A stretch of DNA of 7,026 nt from an uncultured Pseudomonas sp. (GCA_946886875.1 CAMPJN010000194.1:1-7026); one strand, 5' to 3'; positions 1-5,970 are shown, counted from the stretch's first letter. Program-made: numbers and translations. The notes: generated by a model from the letters alone, not told the origin.

Positions 1-491
1 TGCTGAGCTTTATGAAGGATGTGCGCATCGACCTGATGGGCTACCTGTTCGGCGATCTGCTTGCCGTCGGTGCCGGCGATCTGGCCTGGATAGTCGGCGG
101 TAGCGCCCTGGTGCTGGTGCTGCTGGCGCTGCTCTGGCGACCACTGCTGGCGATCACCGTGCATGAAGAACTAGCGCGGGTCGAGGGCCTGCCAGTGGCG
201 GCGATCCGCCTGAGCCTGATGCTGCTAATTGCCGTGGTGATCGCCGTGGCGATGAAAATCGTCGGCGTACTGTTGATCACCTCGCTGCTGATCATTCCCG
301 CCGCCGCGGCCCAGCGCCACGCGCGCACCCCGGAACAGATGGCCCTGGGCGCCAGTCTGCTGGGGATAGTCGCGGTTTGTGGCGGCCTCAGCCTGTCCTG
401 GTTCGAAGACACCCCCGCAGGGCCGTCGATAGTGGTGACCGCGGCCAGCCTGTTTCTACTGAGCTTCGCCTGGCCGCGGCGGACGGCTTAG
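1..491 (+). CDS. znuB: Zinc ABC transporter membrane subunit ZnuB (3' part, cut by the window edge)
   Basis: This is the inner-membrane permease of the high-affinity zinc importer ZnuABC, which carries Zn2+ handed over by periplasmic ZnuA and is powered by the ATPase ZnuC. The reading frame is open from the left edge (first full codon at 3) to the TAG at 489-491, giving about 162 residues. E. coli ZnuB is about 261 residues, so roughly the last 60% is present. The segment DVRIDLMGYLFGDLLAV near the left edge, the stretch KIVGVLLITSLLIIPAAAA, the following ARTPEQMA and the DTPAGPSIVV near the end closely match ZnuB as I remember it (ABC-3 permease family). Several hydrophobic segments are visible. 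The ATG at 12 is an internal methionine, not the start. znuC and zur would be expected off the left edge. No clear terminator follows the stop. Confidence 0.95.
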   Translation, partial: LSFMKDVRIDLMGYLFGDLLAVGAGDLAWIVGGSALVLVLLALLWRPLLAITVHEELARVEGLPVAAIRLSLMLLIAVVIAVAMKIVGVLLITSLLIIPAAAAQRHARTPEQMALGASLLGIVAVCGGLSLSWFEDTPAGPSIVVTAASLFLLSFAWPRRTA

Positions 492-532
492 TTTCCCCTC
501 TTGCGTGGTTAACGGTGCTGTTCGGCCAGGGT

Positions 533-561
533 TTGGTGAGGCAGGCCCGGCGGTGTAGACT
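533..561 (+). promoter_or_regulatory. Putative sigma70 promoter of the lipoprotein gene
   Basis: A -35-like TTGGTG at 533-538 is separated by 17 bases from a -10-like TAGACT at 556-561. Spacing is ideal and both hexamers are reasonable for a pseudomonad housekeeping promoter. Transcription would begin near 568, leaving a leader of about 28 bases. It implies that the lipoprotein gene need not depend on read-through from the zinc operon. Prediction from sequence only. Confidence 0.55.
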
Positions 562-595
562 CGGGTGTTTTTTGCACAACACGAGACTCGCCGCA

Positions 596-1294
596 ATGAA
601 GACGTTCGCCTCAGGTTGTCTAGCCATGTTGACCCTTGCGCTGCTGTTGAGCGGCTGCCAAAGCACCTCTGGGCTGTCCACCGCCGAGCGGGACAGTGCC
701 TTTAGCCAGTTCGAACAGAGCCTGGCCAGCGATCAGTTGAGCCTCGCCGAAAGCCAGCTTGCGCAGCTGCAACAGGGCGCCGCCGGCGACGCCCGTCTGG
801 ATACCTATCAACGGCAATTGGCCGATGCCTATTTGCGTCGTGGCCAACTAGCGCTGCAGGCCGGCGATCTGGATGGTGCAACCCAGGCCCTGAGCCATGC
901 CCGCAGCCTGTTGCCCCAGGCACCGGCGCTGACCACCGGGCTGGGTGGCGCCATCGCGCAAACCCGTGAGCCTGAGCCAATCACCCCGTCTGCGAGCGCC
1001 AAGCAAGCCCTGTTGATCGACCCCGATGCGGCCAGCAGTGCGATCGCCCTGCCGATGCTGGACGCCAAGGACAACAAGCGCCTCTACCCGCTGCTGGACG
1101 CGGCTGCCGTGGATATCGTCAATTTCCGTTGTGCGGTGCGCATTGAGTTGCGTGACGCCAAGGATTTCCCTTGGCTCCTGGCCTTGCTCAAGGCACGGGT
1201 CGCGCACCTGGACCCGAACTTCGATCCGCTTATCGAGCAGGCGCTGACGCCAGATCGGGTGCCGCAACTGCTGCTCACCCCTGGCGCCGAGTAA
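596..1294 (+). CDS. Small lipoprotein of unknown function with a TPR-like segment
   Basis: The product is 232 residues. It begins with a lipoprotein signal peptide (MKTF..., hydrophobic core about residues 9-18) ending in the lipobox L-S-G-C, with Cys21 the expected lipidated residue. Gln at +2 and Ser at +3 do not signal inner-membrane retention, so the outer membrane is the likely destination. Residues 30-75 are helical and Gln/Ala/Leu-rich. Residues about 76-109 (AYLRRGQLALQAGDLDGA and onward to a Pro) match the spacing of one tetratricopeptide repeat. A conserved-looking C-terminal part follows (about 160-220, including FRCAVRIELRDAKDFPW). The frame stays open upstream to 377, but that would overlap znuB and bury the signal peptide, so ATG 596 is preferred. 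The ribosome site is weak (CGAGA at 582-586). A homologue sits between znuB and metN in P. aeruginosa (PA5502, from memory). Function is unknown, and a role in zinc or methionine uptake is only a guess from position. Confidence 0.85.
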   Translation: MKTFASGCLAMLTLALLLSGCQSTSGLSTAERDSAFSQFEQSLASDQLSLAESQLAQLQQGAAGDARLDTYQRQLADAYLRRGQLALQAGDLDGATQALSHARSLLPQAPALTTGLGGAIAQTREPEPITPSASAKQALLIDPDAASSAIALPMLDAKDNKRLYPLLDAAAVDIVNFRCAVRIELRDAKDFPWLLALLKARVAHLDPNFDPLIEQALTPDRVPQLLLTPGAE

Positions 1295-1379
1295 CTGCCG
1301 CTGCGATCAGCCAATTGCCGGGGCTTGGCGGCGCGATAGCTGATGCCTTCTGGCTATAAGCATAGGTCTACAAAGATTT

Positions 1380-1407
1380 TTGCGGCCTAACCCGAGGCGG
1401 GTAGACT
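1380..1407 (+). promoter_or_regulatory. Putative sigma70 promoter of the metNIQ operon
   Basis: TTGCGG at 1380-1385 and TAGACT at 1402-1407 are separated by 16 bases. The -10 hexamer is identical to the one proposed for the lipoprotein gene. Transcription would start near 1414, about 45 bases before the metN GTG. The -10 lies inside an inverted repeat (1399-1428), so the promoter may be controlled there. Sequence-based prediction; no MetJ-type or MetR-type box was recognised. Confidence 0.5.
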
Positions 1408-1428
1408 ACGCGCCCTCTGCGCCTACCC
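1399..1428. repeat. Inverted repeat overlapping the metN promoter -10 and start region
   Basis: GGGTAG at 1399-1404 is the exact reverse complement of CTACCC at 1423-1428. Inside it GCGC (1410-1413) pairs with GCGC (1419-1422) around the loop CCTCT, leaving ACTAC (1405-1409) as a bulge on one side. A second small palindrome, GTAG-A-CTAC (1401-1409), is nested over the -10 hexamer. It could be an operator or a hairpin at the start of the leader. Both readings are inference. Confidence 0.45.
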
Positions 1429-1458
1429 GGCAACTCGACGAACCCAAAAGGTTTAAGC

Positions 1459-2466
1459 GTGATCCATTTTCACCAGGTCCATAAGGCGTACCGCGTCGCT
1501 GGCCAAGACATCCCCGCGTTGCACCCAACAGATCTGCGCATCGGCCGTGGCGAAGTATTCGGCATCATCGGTCACTCCGGTGCCGGCAAAAGCACCCTGC
1601 TACGTCTTATCAATCGCCTGGAGCAACCGTCTGGCGGGCGCATCCTGGTCGACGAAGAAGAGGTCACCGCCCTCGACGCCAGTGGCCTGCGCCGCTTCCG
1701 CCAGCAGGTCGGGATGATCTTTCAGCATTTCAATCTGCTCTCCTCGAAGACCGTTGCCGACAACGTCGCAATGCCGCTGAAACTGTCCGGCGAGCTGTCG
1801 CGCAGCGCCATCGCCCAGCGCGTCGCCGAGTTGCTGGCGCGGGTCGGTTTGAGCGATCACGCCAATAAATACCCGGCGCAGCTTTCCGGCGGGCAGAAGC
1901 AGCGGGTCGGCATCGCCCGCGCCCTGGCCACCGCACCGAAGATTCTGTTGTGCGATGAGGCCACCAGCGCCCTCGACCCGCAAACCACCGCTTCGGTGTT
2001 GCAGCTGCTGGCCGAAATCAACCGCGAGCTGAATCTGACCATAGTGTTGATCACCCATGAGATGGAAGTGATCCGCCGGGTTTGCGATCGGGTCGCGGTG
2101 ATGGACGCTGGGGTGATAGTCGAGCAGGGGTCGGTGGCCGAGGTCTTTCTGCACCCGCAGCACGCCACCACCAAGCGCTTCGTCCAGGAAGCCGAGCAGG
2201 TCGATGAGAACGAGCAGCGCGACGACTTCGCCCACGTTCAGGGCCGCATCCTGCGCCTGACCTTCCAGGGCGAAGCGACCTACGCACCACTGCTCGGCAC
2301 CATCGCCCGGCAAACCGGGGTGGATTACAGCATCCTCGCCGGGCGTATCGACCGGATCAAGGACACCCCCTACGGCCAACTGACCCTGGCCCTGACCGGC
2401 GGCGATCTGGACGCCGCCATCGCGCGCTTCCAAGCCGCCGACGTGCATCTGGAGGTGCTGCGCTGA
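1459..2466 (+). CDS. metN: Methionine ABC transporter ATP-binding protein MetN
   Basis: This is the cytoplasmic ATPase of the D/L-methionine importer, working as a dimer under the MetI permease. The product is 335 residues, close to the family length. All ABC motifs are present: Walker [10 protein letters not shown] (38-46), Q-loop Gln89, signature LSGGQ (142-146), Walker B ILLCDE (162-167), D-loop SALD (170-173) and switch His200. Residues from about 255 to the end form the extra C-terminal NIL/ACT-like domain typical of MetN, which in E. coli binds methionine and shuts the transporter off when the cell has enough (transinhibition). The start is a GTG, chosen because the protein begins directly at the conserved [13 protein letters not shown] stretch and AAAAGG at 1446-1451 lies seven bases upstream. 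The stop overlaps the metI start by one base. Confidence 0.96.
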   Translation: MIHFHQVHKAYRVAGQDIPALHPTDLRIGRGEVFGIIGHSGAGKSTLLRLINRLEQPSGGRILVDEEEVTALDASGLRRFRQQVGMIFQHFNLLSSKTVADNVAMPLKLSGELSRSAIAQRVAELLARVGLSDHANKYPAQLSGGQKQRVGIARALATAPKILLCDEATSALDPQTTASVLQLLAEINRELNLTIVLITHEMEVIRRVCDRVAVMDAGVIVEQGSVAEVFLHPQHATTKRFVQEAEQVDENEQRDDFAHVQGRILRLTFQGEATYAPLLGTIARQTGVDYSILAGRIDRIKDTPYGQLTLALTGGDLDAAIARFQAADVHLEVLR

Positions 2467-3143
2467 TGGACGAATTAACCCAGAAGCTGCTGCCGAACGT
2501 CGATTGGCCGGAAATCTGGCAAGCCAGCCTGGACACCCTGAGCATGCTCGGCGGCTCGTTGCTGTTCACCGTGCTGCTCGGTTTACCGCTCGGGGTGCTG
2601 CTGTTTCTCACCAGCCCGCGGCAGATGTTCGAGCAGAAGGCGCTGTATGGCGTGTTGTCGCTGCTGGTCAACGTGCTGCGTTCGGTGCCCTTCGTGATTC
2701 TGCTGATCGTGATGATCCCCTTCACCGTGATCGTCACCGGTACCTCGCTCGGCGTGGCCGGCGCGATTCCGCCGTTGGTGGTCGGCGCCACGCCATTCTT
2801 CGCGCGCCTGGTGGAAACCGCATTACGCGAGGTGGATCGCGGCATCATCGAGGCGACCCAGGCGATGGGCGCCACCACCCGGCAGATCGTGACCAACGCG
2901 CTGTTGCCCGAAGCGCTGCCAGGCATAGTCGCCGCCGTCACCGTCACCGCGATCACTCTGGTGTCCTACACCGCCATGTCCGGCCTGATCGGCGGCGGCG
3001 GCTTGGGCGACCTGGCGGTGCGATACGGCTACCAGCGTTACCAGCCGGACGTCATGGCGGTCACGGTGATTCTGCTGCTGGTGCTGGTGCAGATTCTGCA
3101 AAGCGTCGGCGACAAGCTGGTGGTGCATTTCTCGCGCAAATAA
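2466..3143 (+). CDS. metI: Methionine ABC transporter permease MetI
   Basis: This inner-membrane subunit forms the methionine channel as a dimer. The product is 225 residues (E. coli MetI is about 217) and belongs to the BPD_transp_1 permease family. About five hydrophobic segments are visible, roughly at residues 25-48, 60-90, 95-112, 147-172 and 195-215. The EAA loop that docks onto the ATPase is clear at about 129-150 (EATQAMGATTRQI then LLPEALPGI). The next segment carries the family-typical YTAMSGLIGGGGLGDLA. The ATG shares its A with the metN TGA (TGATG at 2464-2468), and a strong GGAGG lies at 2451-2455 inside the metN end, so the two are translationally coupled. Confidence 0.96.
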   Translation: MDELTQKLLPNVDWPEIWQASLDTLSMLGGSLLFTVLLGLPLGVLLFLTSPRQMFEQKALYGVLSLLVNVLRSVPFVILLIVMIPFTVIVTGTSLGVAGAIPPLVVGATPFFARLVETALREVDRGIIEATQAMGATTRQIVTNALLPEALPGIVAAVTVTAITLVSYTAMSGLIGGGGLGDLAVRYGYQRYQPDVMAVTVILLLVLVQILQSVGDKLVVHFSRK

Positions 3144-3200
3144 TTGTTGTCGTATCGCGGCTACCCGCCGCCCCCGAACATATCCCACAAGGAATCGAAG

Positions 3201-3971
3201 ATGAAAAAACTGCTAATAGCCATCGCCGCCGTCACGGCCTTTGCCGCACAGGCCGAGGAATTGAATGTCGCCGCCACCGCCGTGCCCCACGCGGAAATTC
3301 TCGAGTTCATCAAGCCGAGCCTGGCCGAGCAGGGCGTGGAGCTGAACGTCAAAGTCTTTACCGATTACGTGCAGCCCAACGTGCAGGTCGCCGAAAAGCG
3401 CCTGGACGCCAACTTCTTTCAGCACCAGCCCTACCTGGATGAGTTCAACAAGAGCCGCGGCACCGAGCTGGTCAGCGTTGCCGGTGTGCACGTCGAACCC
3501 TTCGGCGCCTATTCGAGCAAGCACAAGAGCATCGCCGAGTTGCCGCTGGGCGCCAATGTGGTGATTCCCAACGACGCCACCAACGGTGGCCGCGCCCTGT
3601 TATTGCTGCAGAAGGCCGGGGTGATAGTGCTCAAGGAAGAGGCCGGTATCCTCGCCACGCCGCGGGATATCGCCGAGAACCCGAAGAACATCAAGGTGCG
3701 CGAGTTGGAAGCGGCCACCCTGCCGCGTGTGCTGACCCAGGTCGACCTAGCGCTGATCAATACCAACTACGCCTTGGAAGCCAAGCTCAAGCCGACCGAG
3801 GACGCGCTGATCCTCGAAGGTAGCGACTCGCCGTACGTCAACATCCTGGTCGCGCGCCCGGACAATAAAGACAGCGCCGCGATGCAGAAGCTGGCCAAAG
3901 CGCTGAATAGCGAAGAGGTCAAAACCTTTATCGCCGAGAAATACCAGGGCGCGGTCGTTCCGGCGTTCTGA
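3201..3971 (+). CDS. metQ: Methionine-binding periplasmic protein MetQ (NLPA family)
   Basis: This is the substrate-binding component that delivers methionine to MetNI. The product is 256 residues. Residues 1-18 form a signal peptide ending AQA, with likely cleavage before Glu19. There is no lipobox cysteine, unlike E. coli MetQ, so this one is predicted to be soluble in the periplasm. The mature part starts ELNVAATAVPHAEILEF, followed by TDYVQPNVQV, DANFFQHQPYLDEF and IPNDATNGGRALLLLQ, all hallmarks of the NLPA/MetQ family. ATG 3201 is preferred because AAGGA at 3189-3193 is seven bases upstream and the protein then begins with the MKK signal peptide; an in-frame upstream TTG at 3144 would spoil this. 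The 57-base gap after metI contains no terminator or clear promoter, so metQ is co-transcribed. A repeated stem-loop follows the stop. Confidence 0.95.
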   Translation: MKKLLIAIAAVTAFAAQAEELNVAATAVPHAEILEFIKPSLAEQGVELNVKVFTDYVQPNVQVAEKRLDANFFQHQPYLDEFNKSRGTELVSVAGVHVEPFGAYSSKHKSIAELPLGANVVIPNDATNGGRALLLLQKAGVIVLKEEAGILATPRDIAENPKNIKVRELEAATLPRVLTQVDLALINTNYALEAKLKPTEDALILEGSDSPYVNILVARPDNKDSAAMQKLAKALNSEEVKTFIAEKYQGAVVPAF

Positions 3972-3974
3972 TTA

Positions 3975-4007
3975 GATCAGCAGGTAGTTTTCAGCGGCCT
4001 GTCAATC
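3975..4007 (+). repeat. Repeat copy 1: imperfect stem-loop just after the metQ stop
   Basis: The core AGCAGGTAGTTTTCAGCGGC continues to CCTG at 4001 and matches the reverse complement of 5126-5150 except for one missing T, one A/G difference and the last base. CAGG (3981-3984) pairs with CCTG (3998-4001), and GAT (3975-3977) pairs with ATC (4005-4007) across mismatches, so the stem is weaker than in copy 2. It fills the 30-base gap between the converging metQ and asparaginase genes and runs into the asparaginase stop codon (TCA at 4002-4004). Confidence 0.6.
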
Positions 4008-4997
4008 TGCGCGCTCGCCGCACAGATCCAAGGCGAACCAGTGCTCGACCTCGGCTTGGTTCAATCCGGCGCCGAGCAGGGCGAACAGCTTGCCCAGCGC
4101 CGCTTCGCGGGTCATGCCGCCGGCCGAGACGAGGCCGGCGCTGGCCAACTGGCTGCCGGCGGCGTAGACGCCGAATTCGACATGGCCATGGGCGCACTGG
4201 CTGATCGCGGCAAGCACCACGCCATTCTTATGGGCATTTTTCAGCGCGGCGAGCAGTGCGGCGTCGTCCGACGGGCCGGTGCCGCTGCCGTAGCACTCCA
4301 GCAGCAGAGCGCGCACGCCGCTGGCCAGTAGGGCCTCGATATGCGCGGCCTGGATTCCGGGGAATAGCGGCAACACGGCGAGGTTCACCGGCTGCCGCGG
4401 CTGACGATAATCGATGCTCGCAGGGATAGACGCCGCCCGCTCGCTCTGGCGCTGGCGCGGCAGCACGGCGAAAGCATCGAAGGCGTCGCTGCGCAGTTTG
4501 CTGACCCGCGCGCCATGCATCAGCGCACCGTTGAAAAACAGATGCACGCCGGGCGCAACGCCTTGCTGCAAGGCCTGCATGGCGCCGAACAGGTTGTCCC
4601 AGGCATCGCTGTCCGGGCTGCCCGCCGGCAACATCGAACCGGTCAATACCACCGGCACCGGCAAACCCAGCAGCAGAAAGCTCAAGGCCGCGGCGCTGTA
4701 GGCCAGGGTGTCGGTGCCGTGCAATAGCAGCACGGCATCGCAGCCGTCCTCTTCGATACCGCTGCGAATCGCCGCGACCATCGCCAGCCAGTTGGCCTGG
4801 CTCATATTGGCGCTGTCGATTGCCGGCAACAGCTCGCGAAAGCGCCAGTCAGGCAGTTGCAGGCCATGCTCCAGCGCCTGCTGCGCGCGCACCCGCTCTT
4901 CGAAGCCGGAGGCAGGGGCCAGGCCCTGTGCACTCATTTGCATACCGATGGTGCCGCCGGTGTAGAGCAGCAGACGGCGTTGGGCGGGGGCGTGCAT
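4002..4997 (-). CDS. ansA: Type I (cytoplasmic) L-asparaginase
   Basis: The enzyme hydrolyses L-asparagine to L-aspartate and ammonia. The product is 331 residues (E. coli AnsA is 338), and similarity runs along the whole length. Motif one, YTGGTIGM (12-19), carries the nucleophilic Thr16. D61-S62 matches the substrate-binding Asp-Ser. HGTDT (93-97) supplies the second catalytic Thr95 with Asp96, and Lys167 in SKLRSDAFDAFAV completes the catalytic set. There is no signal peptide, which argues for the cytoplasmic AnsA type rather than the periplasmic AnsB glutaminase-asparaginase. The start ATG (4995-4997) is supported by AGGA six bases upstream (5004-5007 on the complement). No promoter is recognisable in the upstream gap. 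The gene is bracketed by two inverted copies of a short repeat. Some family members also accept glutamine or other substrates, so the exact preference is not certain. Confidence 0.93.
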   Translation of the reverse strand: MHAPAQRRLLLYTGGTIGMQMSAQGLAPASGFEERVRAQQALEHGLQLPDWRFRELLPAIDSANMSQANWLAMVAAIRSGIEEDGCDAVLLLHGTDTLAYSAAALSFLLLGLPVPVVLTGSMLPAGSPDSDAWDNLFGAMQALQQGVAPGVHLFFNGALMHGARVSKLRSDAFDAFAVLPRQRQSERAASIPASIDYRQPRQPVNLAVLPLFPGIQAAHIEALLASGVRALLLECYGSGTGPSDDAALLAALKNAHKNGVVLAAISQCAHGHVEFGVYAAGSQLASAGLVSAGGMTREAALGKLFALLGAGLNQAEVEHWFALDLCGERAD

Positions 4998-5028
4998 AGC
5001 TTTTCCTGAACTGGGCGGCTGCGGCGTC

Positions 5029-5041
5029 GCAGGCCGTTGAA
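5029..5041 (-). repeat. Repeat fragment in the asparaginase leader
   Basis: GCAGGCCGTTGAA at 5029-5041 is identical to 5126-5138, exactly 97 bases away and in the same orientation. It is the right half of the stem-loop repeat without its partner arm. A looser fragment, GCCATTGAAAA, lies at 5063-5073. Together these look like decayed copies. Confidence 0.45.
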
Positions 5042-5069
5042 CAATGAGGGGGCGGCAATGCCGCCATTG

Positions 5070-5112
5070 AAAACGCCGGAGCCTGGACGGTCAACCGCCT
5101 AAGCTCCGGCGT
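5070..5112 (-). terminator. Rho-independent terminator of the solute-binding protein gene
   Basis: On the minus strand ACGCCGGAGC (5112-5103) pairs perfectly with GCTCCGGCGT (5082-5073). The 20-base loop can form a small inner CGG/CCG stem. The stem runs straight into a short T tract (5073-5070) on the minus strand, and no T tract exists on the plus side. The position, about 60 bases past the solute-binding stop and before asparaginase, fits termination of that transcript. Confidence 0.6.
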
Positions 5113-5120
5113 GGTGGTCC

Positions 5121-5154
5121 TGCTAGCAGGCCGTTGAAAAACTACCTGCTAGTG
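5121..5154 (-). repeat. Repeat copy 2: stem-loop just after the solute-binding gene stop
   Basis: CTAGCAGG (5123-5130) and CCTGCTAG (5145-5152) form a perfect 8-base-pair stem, extendable by two G-T wobble pairs, around a 14-base loop (5131-5144). Read on the minus strand, in the sense of the gene that ends at 5172, the core is nearly the same as the plus-strand sequence after metQ. The stem is not followed by a T tract, so it is not a standard terminator. Confidence 0.65.
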
Positions 5155-5158
5155 GTTC

Positions 5159-5183
5159 AGCAAAGCTCCTATTAGCAAAGCTC
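5159..5183. repeat. 10-base direct repeat across the stop codon of the solute-binding gene
   Basis: AGCAAAGCTC occurs at 5159-5168 and again at 5174-5183, 15 bases apart. The right copy encodes the last residues (ELC and the start of the stop codon, read on the minus strand), while the left copy lies beyond the stop. A small slip duplication or the scar of a former insertion would explain it. Confidence 0.4.
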
Positions 5184-5924
5184 AGGGTTCTTCTTGCAGG
5201 TGCCGTAACCCTCGGCGCGCATCTCGTCGAGCGCCGCTTGCAGGCGCTCGACCACTTCGTCGGGGATGTCCTTGTTCAGCGCCAGATAGAGGTCCGAGGT
5301 GTGGAAGCTCAATACCGTTTTCATCCCGGTGGCGTTCTGTTCCTTGGCATAGAAGCGCCAAACCGGATCGGAAGTGGCCCAGTAGTCGATTTTCCCTTGT
5401 TGCAGCTTGCGGATGTTTTCCTGATCGCGCAGGGCATTTTGCGGGGTGAAGCCGAGGCGTTCGATATATTGGCTGACGGCCGCGCTCTGGTAAGCGCCGA
5501 TGCGATAGGCCTTGGCCTCTTCCAGGTCCTTCAGCGGTGGGCTGCTGTCGAGGCCGACCAGCACGCTTTCATACTTGGAGATGGGGCCGACCCACTTGAA
5601 CAGCGGCTTTCGCGCATCGCTCAGGGAGGTGGAGAACAGCCCGTGGTTGGCCGTTTTCATCGTGTAGTTGTAGATGCGATCCCAGGGGAAGCGCAGGGTG
5701 AGGGTGTATTTGATGCCGGCGCGTTTGAACATTTCCCGCACGATATCGGCGCTGAGTCCTTTGATGTTCTTGTCGCGCGCAAAGTTTTTGTTGTTATCGG
5801 CCATGTTGAATGGCGGGAAGTTCTCCGTCAGCAGCACGACCTTATAGTCGGGCGGCAGTTCGGCGCGGGCGAGGGTGGTGAACAGCAGGCAAAACAACAG
5901 CGAACGAGAAAAGTAACGGCGCAT
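5172..5924 (-). CDS. Periplasmic solute-binding protein, family 3 (orphan, probably amino-acid binding)
   Basis: The product is 250 residues. Residues 1-21 are a signal peptide (MRRYFSRS, hydrophobic LLFCLLFTTL, ending ARA), with cleavage expected before Glu22. The mature protein is a family-3 bacterial extracellular solute-binding domain: VVLLTENFPPFNM (29-41) and GLSADIVREMFKRAGI are its usual opening, and DARKPLFKWVGPI is the usual ligand-loop region. It presumably binds an amino acid or similar small molecule, but the ligand cannot be read from sequence. Two cysteines near the end (243 and 250, the last residue) could form a disulfide. ATG 5924 is chosen for the strong AGGAG seven bases upstream (5932-5936 on the complement) and the signal peptide; a longer frame to 6071 would overlap the symporter gene and its terminator. 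No ABC permease or ATPase gene is adjacent. It is transcribed separately from the symporter, although its promoter was not recognised. Confidence 0.88.
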   Translation of the reverse strand: MRRYFSRSLLFCLLFTTLARAELPPDYKVVLLTENFPPFNMADNNKNFARDKNIKGLSADIVREMFKRAGIKYTLTLRFPWDRIYNYTMKTANHGLFSTSLSDARKPLFKWVGPISKYESVLVGLDSSPPLKDLEEAKAYRIGAYQSAAVSQYIERLGFTPQNALRDQENIRKLQQGKIDYWATSDPVWRFYAKEQNATGMKTVLSFHTSDLYLALNKDIPDEVVERLQAALDEMRAEGYGTCKKNPELC

Positions 5925-5957
5925 GGTGACACTCCTGAAATGCGGAGAGTCCCTAGC

Positions 5958-5970
5958 CGACCCACGGTCG
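5958..5970. repeat. Short inverted repeat upstream of the solute-binding gene
   Basis: CGACC (5958-5962) and GGTCG (5966-5970) form a 5-base dyad with a 3-base centre, about 34 bases upstream of the start codon. The position would suit an operator near the promoter of the solute-binding gene, but the repeat is short and could be chance. Confidence 0.2.

Larger units (their letters stand above)
4998..5171. other. Intergenic region rich in hairpins and repeat fragments
   Basis: These 174 bases between the solute-binding gene and asparaginase hold no gene. From right to left they contain a full copy of the stem-loop repeat (5121-5154), a terminator-like hairpin (5070-5112), a small perfect hairpin GGCGGC-AAT-GCCGCC (5051-5065) and a 13-base fragment of the repeat (5029-5041). 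CAAT (5042-5045) and ATTG (5066-5069) can extend the small hairpin across a bulge. No promoter for asparaginase was recognised here. Confidence 0.5.

Noticed and set aside
377..595. Upstream extension of the lipoprotein reading frame
   Set aside because: It overlaps znuB in another frame and would place the signal peptide and lipobox in the middle of the protein. ATG 596 fits much better.
1336..1357. Weak hairpin ATAGC/GCTAT after the lipoprotein gene as a terminator
   Set aside because: The stem is short and AT-rich, and the nearest T run (1377-1381) is about 20 bases away, so it does not meet the usual pattern.
1355..1360. TATAAG as a -10 box for metN
   Set aside because: The hexamer is good, but no -35-like sequence lies 16-18 bases upstream. 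TTGCGG-N16-TAGACT further down is better spaced.
1600..2448. Long minus-strand open frame opposite metN (282 residues)
   Set aside because: It is antisense to a fully conserved ABC ATPase. Its composition (Gly, Gln, Asp, Leu rich) is what the complement of GC-rich coding DNA gives, and it has no recognisable motif.
2357..2956. Minus-strand open frame of 199 residues opposite metN/metI
   Set aside because: It spans the junction of two well-supported genes on the other strand, has a Ser/Thr/Ala shadow composition and no family features.
2504..3442. Plus-strand open frame of 312 residues overlapping metI and metQ
   Set aside because: It is an Arg/Ala/Gly-rich out-of-frame translation of metI and metQ, both of which are strongly supported.
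4528..4539. CCGTTGAAAAAC inside asparaginase, identical to part of repeat copy 2
   Set aside because: It lies in a conserved coding stretch (FFNGAL on the minus strand), lacks the CAGG/CCTG arms and is readily explained by codon content.
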